DNA of 5,081 nt, taken from the NCBI GenBank assembly GCA_030596185.1, contig JAUVKP010000102.1, positions 1 through 5,081 of the forward strand. The letters are read 5' to 3'. This DNA is from Fidelibacterota bacterium (GTDB lineage Bacteria; Fidelibacterota; Fidelibacteria; Fidelibacterales; Fidelibacteraceae). The notes under the pieces were generated by a model. The model did not search any database and was not told where the DNA came from. It saw only the letters and a list, made by a program, of their open reading frames with translations. Below are positions 1 to 5,081 of the stretch, piece after piece. Numbering within the stretch: position 1 is the stretch's first letter; every line of letters begins with the position of its first letter. The position numbers and the translations under genes were made by a program.

Positions 1-577
1 CATTGACATGGTGGCCAAGTTCACGTACCATTCTAAAACCGTCACCCGTACTTCCTGTCGCGGGGTATGAGCGGCCACCAGTTGTAAGAATACACGAAGT
101 ACAAGTGAATGTAGCACCGGTATCCAATGCGATACCTGTGATCTTTCCATTTTCTTTTATAATCTTTTTTACCCGACGATTGTATTTGATAACAACACCT
201 TGGTCTACCGCTTGCTTTACCAGAGCATCAACCACATCCATAGATCGCTGAGATTCGGGAAAGACCCGTCGTCCCCGTTCTTCTATAGTAGGTACATTCA
301 AACGATGAAATAATTGCAAGGTTTCCGGAACAAAGAATCTGGAGAACATAGGTCGGCAGAATTTTGGAACCGGGAAAATTTGTTTCAGGTAGTTTTGAAT
401 ATCGGAATTGTTCGTGATATTGCAACGACCCTTACCGGTAATAAGTAATTTCCTGCCAGCGCGTCTCATTGATTCCAGGAGTAAGACCGAAGCACCTGCT
501 TCTGCTGCCATTCCGGCCGCAATGAGACCTGCAGCTCCGCCGCCGATGATGATGATATCGTAGTGAATTTCTGACAT
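1..577 (-). CDS. BaiN/HI0933-family NAD(P)/FAD-dependent oxidoreductase, N-terminal part (truncated by window edge)
   Basis: I translated the minus strand from the ATG at 577-575; the frame stays open for 192 codons to the left edge. The product opens with a Rossmann FAD-binding fold: a beta strand followed by GGGAAG (residues 12-17), and an acidic E35 at the end of the second strand where the ribose is normally bound. Next comes the family hallmark GRKLLITGKGRCNITN (41-56), and later TTGGRSYPATGSTGDG (165-180), also typical of the HI0933/YhiN/BaiN group. Members are usually about 400 residues, so roughly half is missing here. They are cytosolic flavoproteins; the physiological reaction is unclear for most, although BaiN is linked to bile-acid reduction in gut clostridia. 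The start is secure because the dinucleotide-binding motif begins 11 residues in, but no Shine-Dalgarno site precedes it. It is divergent from the TetR gene, with a TetR-type palindrome 15 bp upstream of its ATG. Family call firm, substrate unknown. Confidence 0.9.
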   Translation of the reverse strand, partial: MSEIHYDIIIIGGGAAGLIAAGMAAEAGASVLLLESMRRAGRKLLITGKGRCNITNNSDIQNYLKQIFPVPKFCRPMFSRFFVPETLQLFHRLNVPTIEERGRRVFPESQRSMDVVDALVKQAVDQGVVIKYNRRVKKIIKENGKITGIALDTGATFTCTSCILTTGGRSYPATGSTGDGFRMVRELGHHVN

Positions 578-582
578 GGTGT

Positions 583-588
583 AATATA
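583..588 (-). promoter_or_regulatory. Possible -10 element of the flavoprotein gene (leaderless)
   Basis: Read on the minus strand, TATATT lies six bases before the ATG at 577, so transcription from it would begin at or within about two bases of the start codon. That fits the absence of a Shine-Dalgarno site. Operator copy 1 would then occupy about -17 to -29, between the -10 and -35 boxes, a standard place for a repressor. No convincing -35 hexamer is present, and AT-rich DNA yields such -10 matches by chance. Confidence 0.3.
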
Positions 589-592
589 TAAA

Positions 593-605
593 ACTTGACT
601 CAAGT
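593..605. promoter_or_regulatory. Predicted TetR operator, copy 1
   Basis: ACTTGACTCAAGT is a perfect 6-1-6 inverted repeat centred on 599. It lies 15 bp upstream of the flavoprotein ATG, where a bound dimer would cover that gene's promoter. With its left flank (586-605) it is identical over 20 bp to copy 3. An odd-length symmetric palindrome beside a TetR-family gene is the usual form of a TetR-family operator; assignment to this regulator is inferred. Confidence 0.72.
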
Positions 606-667
606 ATTTATCATGAAATTATTGCTGTTTTTATATAATATGCGTGGGTATTAGTAAGAAATTATAA

Positions 668-680
668 ACTTGATTCAAGT
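668..680. promoter_or_regulatory. Predicted TetR operator, copy 2
   Basis: ACTTGATTCAAGT differs from the other two copies only at the central base (T instead of C), which does not break the symmetry. Here the palindrome extends by two pairs on each side, 666-682 (AAACTTGATTCAAGTTT). It is centred on 674, 75 bp from copy 1. Conservation of both arms with variation only at the spacer base is what selection for dimer binding would give. Confidence 0.72.
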
Positions 681-744
681 TTTTAAAGGATTAGCAATTT
701 AAGATGTGTTCTAAATCACAGAAATTATGAAAAAAAAATATAAA

Positions 745-757
745 ACTTGACTCAAGT
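745..757. promoter_or_regulatory. Predicted TetR operator, copy 3
   Basis: ACTTGACTCAAGT, centred on 751, is 77 bp from copy 2 and 114 bp upstream of the TetR start codon. It follows directly after an A-run (730-738) and the stretch TATAAA, which could bend the DNA. This is the copy nearest the TetR operon and so the best candidate for autoregulation, although no strong promoter overlaps it. Confidence 0.72.
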
Positions 758-791
758 CGATTGTTTGATTCCTAAATCCTTACGAATAATC

Positions 792-820
792 TTGATTATC
801 TCCAGATAAGTAAGTATTTT
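792..820 (+). promoter_or_regulatory. Weak sigma70-like promoter candidate for the TetR operon
   Basis: TTGATT (792-797) and TATTTT (815-820) are separated by 17 bp, each matching the consensus hexamer at four of six positions. Transcription would start near 827, giving a leader of about 45 nt that contains the GGAG ribosome-binding site at 863-866. The operators lie upstream of this candidate rather than over it, which weakens it as the regulated promoter. It is offered only as the best match in the region. Confidence 0.25.
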
Positions 821-871
821 TATTCCGAACAGATAAAAAATATGAGTAGCCAGTAATATATCGGAGTATAT

Positions 872-1444
872 ATGGGAAAGAACGCAAAAGAGATATTGAA
901 AAAAGTTACTTTGGATCTTGTTCTAAAAAAGGGTTTTAAGGCTACTAAAGTTCAGGAGATCTGTGAACAGGCCGGTCTTAGTAAAATGACATTTTATTAT
1001 TATTACAATAATAAAAATGAGCTCATTGAAGAGATACTTAAGAACTTTTTTGATGGTGTGATTAGATCATCACAGGAAATTATCGATCAAAATATTCCCT
1101 TTCGAGACAGGATCATGAATTTGATCCACTGGAAAGCCGAATTTATTAAAACCATGAGCCCGGAATTTGTTCAGGAATTGTATACAAGTGGTGGTCCGTA
1201 TATTGATTTGCTAAAAGATGTCATGCAAAGGGCACAAGAACTTAGCTATGGATTTTATCAATATGGGAAAGAACAAGGAGAGATCAATAAAAGTGTCGAT
1301 GTAAATGTAATCTTGTTTTGGATGAATATTGTATCAGATATGATCATTGAAGGAAAGTTTAATCACCTTTTTGATGATCCCAAGGAAATGAATAAACAAA
1401 TAAGAGACCTGATACTATATGGAATGTTGGGAAATTCAAAATGA
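872..1444 (+). CDS. TetR/AcrR-family transcriptional regulator
   Basis: The 190-residue length is typical of TetR-family dimeric regulators. The N-terminal DNA-binding domain covers about residues 4-58: helix 1 (EILKKVTLDLVLKKGF), the family-typical G-F-x-x-T-x-V start of helix 2 (residues 21-27), and the helix-turn-helix ICEQAGLSKMTFYYYYNNKNEL (30-51). The last part is a variant of the usual TFYYHFxSKxEL; the run of tyrosines 42-45 lies in the recognition-helix region. The rest is an all-helical ligand-binding and dimerisation domain with no recognisable ligand signature. The start is supported by GGAG at 863-866, five bases before the ATG. The stop overlaps the next start (ATGA, 1441-1444), so the regulator and the outer-membrane protein are probably translationally coupled. 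Likely a repressor of its own operon and possibly of the divergent flavoprotein, through the three palindromes upstream. Family call firm; ligand unknown. Confidence 0.93.
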   Translation: MGKNAKEILKKVTLDLVLKKGFKATKVQEICEQAGLSKMTFYYYYNNKNELIEEILKNFFDGVIRSSQEIIDQNIPFRDRIMNLIHWKAEFIKTMSPEFVQELYTSGGPYIDLLKDVMQRAQELSYGFYQYGKEQGEINKSVDVNVILFWMNIVSDMIIEGKFNHLFDDPKEMNKQIRDLILYGMLGNSK

Positions 1445-2661
1445 AAAAACTTTTTCTGATCCTATTATCATTTTCTATGCTTATTGCCGCGAATAAAGGT
1501 TTGCAATCATTGCGCCTGAAAGGAACTGTTACGGCCTATGGATCAGCGTTTTCCAATTTTCAATCGGGCGGACAGTTTATTCCGGTCATCGATGGAGATT
1601 TTTTGTCTGATACTTCTCGGTATATCGCAGATTTTGAATTTTCTGCCGATACTTATGTCCATTACGACACGGTCAATCAATTTACACCGGGAATTCGACC
1701 CTATCGGGGATGGGTGCGACTAGCCGGAAATCAATTTGAATTACGCTTGGGCTTGCAAAAGATCACTTTTGGCAAAGCTCAACTATTAAGAACTCTATCC
1801 TGGTTTGATATTCTTGATCCAAGAGATCCCCTTGGCTTGACCACCGGTGTTTTTGCCGAACGCTTTCGGTATTATTTCCCCCGTTCCAATGCCAATATCT
1901 GGTTATGGGCAATCCAGGAGGACTTAAGCACAAGCTCTTTTTATTTACCTCTGAACCATGATGATTTAAGACTGGCAAGCCAATATGGCGGAAGAGTTGA
2001 ATTACCCCTTTTCGAGGGTGAACTGGGTTTGAGTTTTAATTATAAGACTGTTTCGGCCGATACGCTTACGATAAGTGATCTTACCGGACCGGGGGTTGAG
2101 ATATCCCTGTATGATCCACTTGCCAAAAGATATCAATATGGAATTGATGGTAAATGGGATCGCGGGATCGGTGTTTGGTTTGAAGGGGCATATATATTTG
2201 AACGCTCTGATTTTATATTATTTGCTGCTGATGCCTATATGATGACCGGGATCATGATGTTTACGCTGGGTATGGATTATACTTTGAATATTGGTAATGG
2301 CTTAATGATCATTGCCGAGTATATGGGGGATGTGATCCAAACGGAAGTTGATCTTGGAAGCGGAGAAGATCATTCAGTCACTTTCCTGAATTTTGCGGGA
2401 TTAATGCTAAATTATCCGCTTGGGATCTTTGACTCGATAGGACTTATGGGCTTTATGGATCTGGATAATACCAAAATTTACACCTATCTGTTTTGGCAGC
2501 GCCAGTACGATAATCTTAGCTTACGCCTTTCGGGTGCTTTGACGAATTTTGATCAGGATGCGATCTTATTTCCGGGACAATCGACAGGTGGTTCTTTAGG
2601 AAATATGATCCAATTGATGGCTATTTACGATTTTAAAATTAATATAATACGTGATCGGTAA
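1441..2661 (+). CDS. Predicted outer-membrane beta-barrel protein (porin-like)
   Basis: This 406-residue protein begins with a classical Sec signal peptide: MKK, a hydrophobic core LFLILLSFSMLI, and probable signal peptidase I cleavage after AA at 16-17. There is no lipobox cysteine. The mature part lacks hydrophobic helices and is full of short alternating, aromatic-rich strands separated by polar turns, as in outer-membrane barrels. RLGLQKITFGKA (102-113) followed by WFDILDPRDP (121-130) resembles the 'R-x-G-x-Q-x-x-x-G-x-A ... D-x-x-x-P-x-D' pattern of alginate-export/DUF1302-like porins; this is from memory and only suggestive. The ATG overlaps the TetR stop (ATGA) and has a weak GGGA ribosome-binding site at 1429-1432. 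The C-terminus reads YDFKINIIRDR and does not end in the usual aromatic residue; its last three residues and stop lie in a direct repeat (2651-2689). It could be a channel for the downstream exporter or an independent porin. Confidence 0.7.
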   Translation: MKKLFLILLSFSMLIAANKGLQSLRLKGTVTAYGSAFSNFQSGGQFIPVIDGDFLSDTSRYIADFEFSADTYVHYDTVNQFTPGIRPYRGWVRLAGNQFELRLGLQKITFGKAQLLRTLSWFDILDPRDPLGLTTGVFAERFRYYFPRSNANIWLWAIQEDLSTSSFYLPLNHDDLRLASQYGGRVELPLFEGELGLSFNYKTVSADTLTISDLTGPGVEISLYDPLAKRYQYGIDGKWDRGIGVWFEGAYIFERSDFILFAADAYMMTGIMMFTLGMDYTLNIGNGLMIIAEYMGDVIQTEVDLGSGEDHSVTFLNFAGLMLNYPLGIFDSIGLMGFMDLDNTKIYTYLFWQRQYDNLSLRLSGALTNFDQDAILFPGQSTGGSLGNMIQLMAIYDFKINIIRDR

Positions 2662-2689
2662 CCGGTGACCTGTGAACGGTAATCGGTGA
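2651..2689 (+). repeat. Short imperfect tandem direct repeat overlapping the stop codon of the barrel gene
   Basis: GTGATCGGTAACCGGTGA (2651-2668) and GTGAACGGTAATCGGTGA (2672-2689) match at 16 of 18 positions with a 21-bp period. Inside each, the core CGGT recurs. The first copy contains the final arginine codon and TAA stop (2659-2661) of the upstream gene. The composition is unlike the AT-rich flanks, so it may be a dispersed repeat unit rather than ordinary spacer. Confidence 0.6.
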
Positions 2690-2716
2690 TTAGTTAGTTA
2701 TTTGATAAAAATGTTA

Positions 2717-2770
2717 TGTCATCTCGACCGAAGTCCCGACCATTCGGGACGAAGACTGTTCGAGATGGCA
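2717..2770. repeat. REP-like palindromic element (two-tier hairpin)
   Basis: The outer arms TGTCATCTCGA (2717-2727) and TCGAGATGGCA (2760-2770) pair over 11 positions with one G-T wobble. Nested inside, GTCCCGA (2733-2739) and TCGGGAC (2744-2750) pair perfectly around a CCAT loop. The inner arms sit in short direct repeats of CGAAG (2729-2733 and 2750-2754). It is GC-rich compared with its flanks and lies in an intergenic gap, as REP/BIME-type elements do. It has no following T-tract, so it is not a classical terminator, though it could protect or attenuate a transcript running from the barrel gene into the ATPase gene. Confidence 0.65.
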
Positions 2771-2810
2771 GATAAATAAATATTTTCTAAAACAGAAAAG
2801 GAGAAGAAAC

Positions 2811-3503
2811 ATGAGTAAATCACTCATTAATATTGAAGGTCTGGTAAAGCGATTTCCTATGGGCGATCGTGAATTCACGGCCCTTGATGGCGTTAACCTC
2901 ACGATCAATCAGGGAGAATTTTCAGGACTGGTGGGACCATCCGGCTCGGGAAAAACCACGATTCTCAATATTGTTGGGTCTCTGGATATACCCAGTGAAG
3001 GTGCGGTAAGTGTATTGGACAATGATATTGGTTCACTTACACCGAAAACAGCAGCAAAATTGAGAAATAAGCATATCGGATTTATTTTTCAGACCTATAA
3101 TCTCTTGCCGGTATATACCGTTTATGAGAATGTGGAACTGCCTCTTTTGCTTTTGGATTACGATAAAGCAACACGGAAAAAAATGATCATGGATGCACTT
3201 GAATGGGTGGATCTTATCGATAAATGCGATTCACGTCCTTCGCAATTATCCGGAGGTGAATCACAGCGTGTTGCGGTTGCACGGGCTATGGTCAAACGAC
3301 CGGAGATCGTTCTTGCCGATGAGCCGACTGCAAACCTCGATTCAAAGAATTCATTTAATATTCTTTCGATGATGGAAAATCTCAATAAGGAATTAAAGAC
3401 CACTTTCTTGTTTGCAACCCATGATGAAAAGGTCATGAAATACCTGAAACGCAAGATCTTACTTGTTGATGGTAAAATAGCCAAGGATGAACGCATTAAA
3501 TAA
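2811..3503 (+). CDS. ABC transporter ATP-binding protein, LolD/MacB type
   Basis: This 230-residue stand-alone nucleotide-binding subunit has every motif needed for ATP hydrolysis: Walker A GPSGSGKT (42-49), Q-loop Q94 in FQTYNLLP, signature LSGGE (146-150), Walker B IVLADE (166-171, catalytic E171), D-loop NLD (175-177) and switch histidine H204. FQxYNLLP and ENVELPL (106-112) are characteristic of the LolD/MacB/FtsE-like group, which drives mechanotransmission-type export with FtsX-fold permeases rather than direct passage through the membrane. The protein is cytosolic, bound to the inner-membrane permeases. The start has a strong AAGGAG site (2798-2803) seven bases before the ATG. The permease gene begins 9 bp after the stop, so the two share a transcript. 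A 149-bp gap with repeats separates it from the barrel gene, so it may be read through from the TetR promoter or have its own; I saw no clear promoter. Confidence 0.95.
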   Translation: MSKSLINIEGLVKRFPMGDREFTALDGVNLTINQGEFSGLVGPSGSGKTTILNIVGSLDIPSEGAVSVLDNDIGSLTPKTAAKLRNKHIGFIFQTYNLLPVYTVYENVELPLLLLDYDKATRKKMIMDALEWVDLIDKCDSRPSQLSGGESQRVAVARAMVKRPEIVLADEPTANLDSKNSFNILSMMENLNKELKTTFLFATHDEKVMKYLKRKILLVDGKIAKDERIK

Positions 3504-3512
3504 GGTGATCTT

Positions 3513-4670
3513 ATGTTAACAATAAAATTAGCATTTAAGAATCTCATTGGTGCCGGAAGACGGGCATGGTTAAATATCATTGTTCTGTCAATCGTTTATG
3601 TCATGATCATTTTTATGGTTGGTATGATGAAAGGTGTTTTTGGAAGAATGGAGCATGAGACTCAGCTTACTGAATTTGCCGCCGGGCAATTTTGGAGTGA
3701 GAATTATGATCCGCAAGATCCTGTCAATATCCGGGATTATCACCAATCTTACTCAGATGTAAAAGCATACCTTAGCCCGGATAAAGCTTGCCAGATCCTT
3801 GTAACTCCCGCTACGATCTATGCTGATGGACGTTCGAGTGTCGCTTTGCTGAAAGGTATTGTTCCGGAACAATCGGTCATGAAAATGGAAACAGAAAAAC
3901 TCCTGACTGAAAGCAATTATATTCCGGTCATGATCGGTAAACAAATGGCAAAATCGGCAAAATTGGAACTTGGCAATATTATTACCCTTCAGGTTCGTGA
4001 TAAGAATGGAGTGTTTGATGCTGTTGATGCGGAGATCGTTCATGTAATGCAGCATAATATTCAAAGTGTGGATGCAGGCATGGTCTGGATATCTTTAGAT
4101 GATCTTCAATCTCTTCTGGATCTTAAAAATGAAGCCACATATATTACAGTTTCAAATAAATTCGATCAAGAAATGTCCGGATGGAAATTTAAGGATCTGA
4201 ATTTTTTATTGGCAGATATCAAGTTGCTTTCCTTTCAGAAACAAACCGGTGCTTTAATTATGAACATTATTATGCTGACATTGGCCGCATTGGCGATCTT
4301 TGACACACAGATGCTGGCGATCTTCCGTCGAAAAAAAGAGATTGGCACGCTGATAGCACTCGGCATGACCCGGAAGCATGTAAAAATGTTGTTCACGATG
4401 GAAGGACTATACTATGCGATATTGGGAATCATAATGGGATTGATCTATGGAATTCCGCTACTTTGGATCACAAGTGTGAAAGGGATTAATTACGGAAGCG
4501 TTGCAGAAGATTTTGGAATGAATATGGGTAGTATTCTCTATCCTGAGTTTTCTTTTCAATTATTCCTGAGCTCAACATTGATCGTTGTTTTGGTCATCAT
4601 GGTGGTCTCTTACCTTCCGGCACGAAGTATTTCCAAACTGAATCCAACTCAAGTCTTGAAAGGAAAATAA
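3513..4670 (+). CDS. ABC transporter permease, FtsX/LolC-LolE-like
   Basis: The protein is 385 residues with LolC/E/MacB-type topology: one transmembrane helix near the N-terminus (about 19-42), a large periplasmic domain (about 45-245), then three helices (about 246-270, 296-320 and 350-372). Between the second and third helices lies the FtsX-family cytoplasmic coupling segment [20 protein letters not shown] (271-290), and the tail is [17 protein letters not shown] (369-385), matching the usual P-A-x-x-x-x-x-L-x-P-x-x-x-L ending. The periplasmic domain carries [13 protein letters not shown] (58-70), nearly repeated in the next gene. AAGGTG at 3502-3507, overlapping the ATPase stop, serves as ribosome-binding site. 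It would work with the upstream ATPase to extract a lipoprotein, lipid or small hydrophobic molecule from the inner membrane or periplasm; the substrate is unknown. The length excludes a MacB fusion, which carries its own ATPase. Confidence 0.92.
   Translation: MLTIKLAFKNLIGAGRRAWLNIIVLSIVYVMIIFMVGMMKGVFGRMEHETQLTEFAAGQFWSENYDPQDPVNIRDYHQSYSDVKAYLSPDKACQILVTPATIYADGRSSVALLKGIVPEQSVMKMETEKLLTESNYIPVMIGKQMAKSAKLELGNIITLQVRDKNGVFDAVDAEIVHVMQHNIQSVDAGMVWISLDDLQSLLDLKNEATYITVSNKFDQEMSGWKFKDLNFLLADIKLLSFQKQTGALIMNIIMLTLAALAIFDTQMLAIFRRKKEIGTLIALGMTRKHVKMLFTMEGLYYAILGIIMGLIYGIPLLWITSVKGINYGSVAEDFGMNMGSILYPEFSFQLFLSSTLIVVLVIMVVSYLPARSISKLNPTQVLKGK
4659..4664 (+). promoter_or_regulatory. Ribosome-binding site selecting a TTG start
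   Basis: AAAGGA lies inside the last codons of the first permease and ends seven bases before TTG at 4672-4674. No ATG is available near this point: the next in-frame ATG is about 30 codons in, inside the first transmembrane helix. The spacing and the protein alignment with the first permease both support TTG as the initiator. Confidence 0.7.
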
Positions 4671-4671
4671 A

Positions 4672-5081
4672 TTGATTTTACGTTTAGCAATAAAAAATCT
4701 CTTACACAGCGGTCTTAAAACCTGGTTAAATATCTCGGTTCTTACCATAGTATTTATCATGATCCTATTTTTGCAGGGATTTTATACCGGGATGTTCAAT
4801 CAAATTGAACATAATATGGTAGAATATGAAGTAGCCGGTGGACAATATTGGCATGAAAATTATGATCCGCATAATCCCTTGAGTATTGATGACAGTTATG
4901 GAAAGATCGATGCTTTTGGATCAGCGATTAATAAGAAACAGGCTGTCCCTATTTTGCTTCGCAGCGGTGCGATGTACACAGATAACGGTATGAGGGGTAT
5001 TCTGATAAAAGGGATAGATCGCAATCAAACACTGCTTAATGTCCCCACAGCGGTTCTGCATGAAAATACCGGTATCATGTC
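4672..5081 (+). CDS. Second ABC transporter permease, FtsX/LolC-LolE-like, N-terminal part (truncated by window edge)
   Basis: An open frame starts at TTG 4672, one base after the previous stop, and continues for 136 codons plus two bases to the right edge. The product is a clear paralogue of the first permease: LRLAIKNLLHSGLKTWLNI (3-21) matches [19 protein letters not shown], followed by a transmembrane helix (about 19-41). The periplasmic segment GQYWHENYDPHNPLSIDD (57-74) matches [18 protein letters not shown], and RGILIKGIDRNQ (108-119) matches [11 protein letters not shown]. Overall similarity is moderate, so the duplication is old. The arrangement of one ATPase and two different permeases suggests a LolCDE-like heterodimer. 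The rest of the periplasmic domain and three C-terminal helices should lie beyond the window. Initiation at TTG may lower its translation; coupling to the upstream stop may compensate. Confidence 0.88.
   Translation, partial: MILRLAIKNLLHSGLKTWLNISVLTIVFIMILFLQGFYTGMFNQIEHNMVEYEVAGGQYWHENYDPHNPLSIDDSYGKIDAFGSAINKKQAVPILLRSGAMYTDNGMRGILIKGIDRNQTLLNVPTAVLHENTGIM

Larger units (their letters stand above)
578..871. other. Divergent intergenic regulatory region
   Basis: These 294 bp separate the minus-strand flavoprotein from the plus-strand TetR gene. No coding frame of note is present. The region is very AT-rich and includes a run of nine A at 730-738. It holds three palindromic operator-like sites (593-605, 668-680, 745-757), a possible leaderless promoter for the flavoprotein, and a weak sigma70-like promoter candidate for the TetR operon. 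I saw no RNA gene, terminator hairpin or mobile element in it. Confidence 0.8.

Noticed and set aside
3..251. Plus-strand open frame of 82 codons at the left edge
   Set aside because: It lies antisense to the flavoprotein coding region, whose conserved motifs prove the minus frame; the product has no recognisable feature.
765..797. TTGATTC (765-771) and CTTGATT (791-797) as degenerate fourth and fifth operators
   Set aside because: Only one arm matches in each case; the second arm is absent, and such 7-bp matches are expected in AT-rich DNA. The second also serves as the -35 candidate.
2717..2790. Rho-independent terminator after the barrel gene
   Set aside because: The hairpin is long and internally interrupted and is not followed by a T-tract in either direction, so it does not fit an intrinsic terminator.
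3158..3580. Minus-strand open frame of 140 codons opposite the ATPase
   Set aside because: It is antisense to the well-conserved ATPase and permease start, and its low-complexity, basic product looks like a shadow frame.
4649..4659. Palindrome TCAAG-T-CTTGA just before the second permease
   Set aside because: It contains the operator half-sites but in the opposite order, and it lies inside conserved codons (T-Q-V-L-K) of the first permease, so it is most likely chance.
2811..4670. MacAB-type drug efflux pump
   Set aside because: MacB has ATPase and permease fused in about 650 residues and a linked MacA adaptor; here they are separate genes, two permeases follow, and no adaptor is seen.

Overview
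The window looks like chromosome from an AT-rich, Gram-negative (diderm) bacterium. The evidence is an outer-membrane beta-barrel protein with a signal peptide and a LolCDE-like ABC system with separate ATPase and FtsX-type permeases. Several genes have clear Shine-Dalgarno sites (positions 863-866, 2798-2803, 3502-3507, 4659-4664), which argues mildly against typical Bacteroidota. A lineage of the wider FCB group, such as Cloacimonadota or Marinimicrobia, would fit, but this is a guess from style and gene content.

Layout. Positions 1-577 (minus strand) hold the N-terminal half of a HI0933/BaiN-family flavoprotein that runs off the left edge. Positions 578-871 are a 294-bp divergent intergenic region with three near-identical copies of the perfect palindrome ACTTGA-N-TCAAGT, spaced 75 and 77 bp centre to centre. 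From 872 rightward all genes are on the plus strand: a TetR-family regulator (872-1444), a predicted outer-membrane beta-barrel overlapping it by 4 nt (1441-2661), a 149-bp gap with a short imperfect direct repeat and a 54-bp REP-like palindrome, a LolD/MacB-type ATPase (2811-3503), an FtsX-type permease (3513-4670), and the start of a second, paralogous permease with a TTG start codon (4672 to the right edge).

How the parts may work together. The most economical reading is a TetR-controlled envelope export or lipoprotein-trafficking module: one ATPase, two different permeases likely forming a heterodimer, and an outer-membrane barrel co-transcribed with the regulator. The three palindromes are the probable binding sites of the TetR protein, which would then control its own operon and perhaps the divergent flavoprotein gene. 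The transported substrate and the inducing ligand cannot be read from the sequence. No periplasmic adaptor or carrier is visible; one may lie beyond the right edge. Each gene family is known. The less usual parts are the operator triplet, the periplasmic motif shared by the two permeases, and the repeat that supplies the barrel gene's stop codon.
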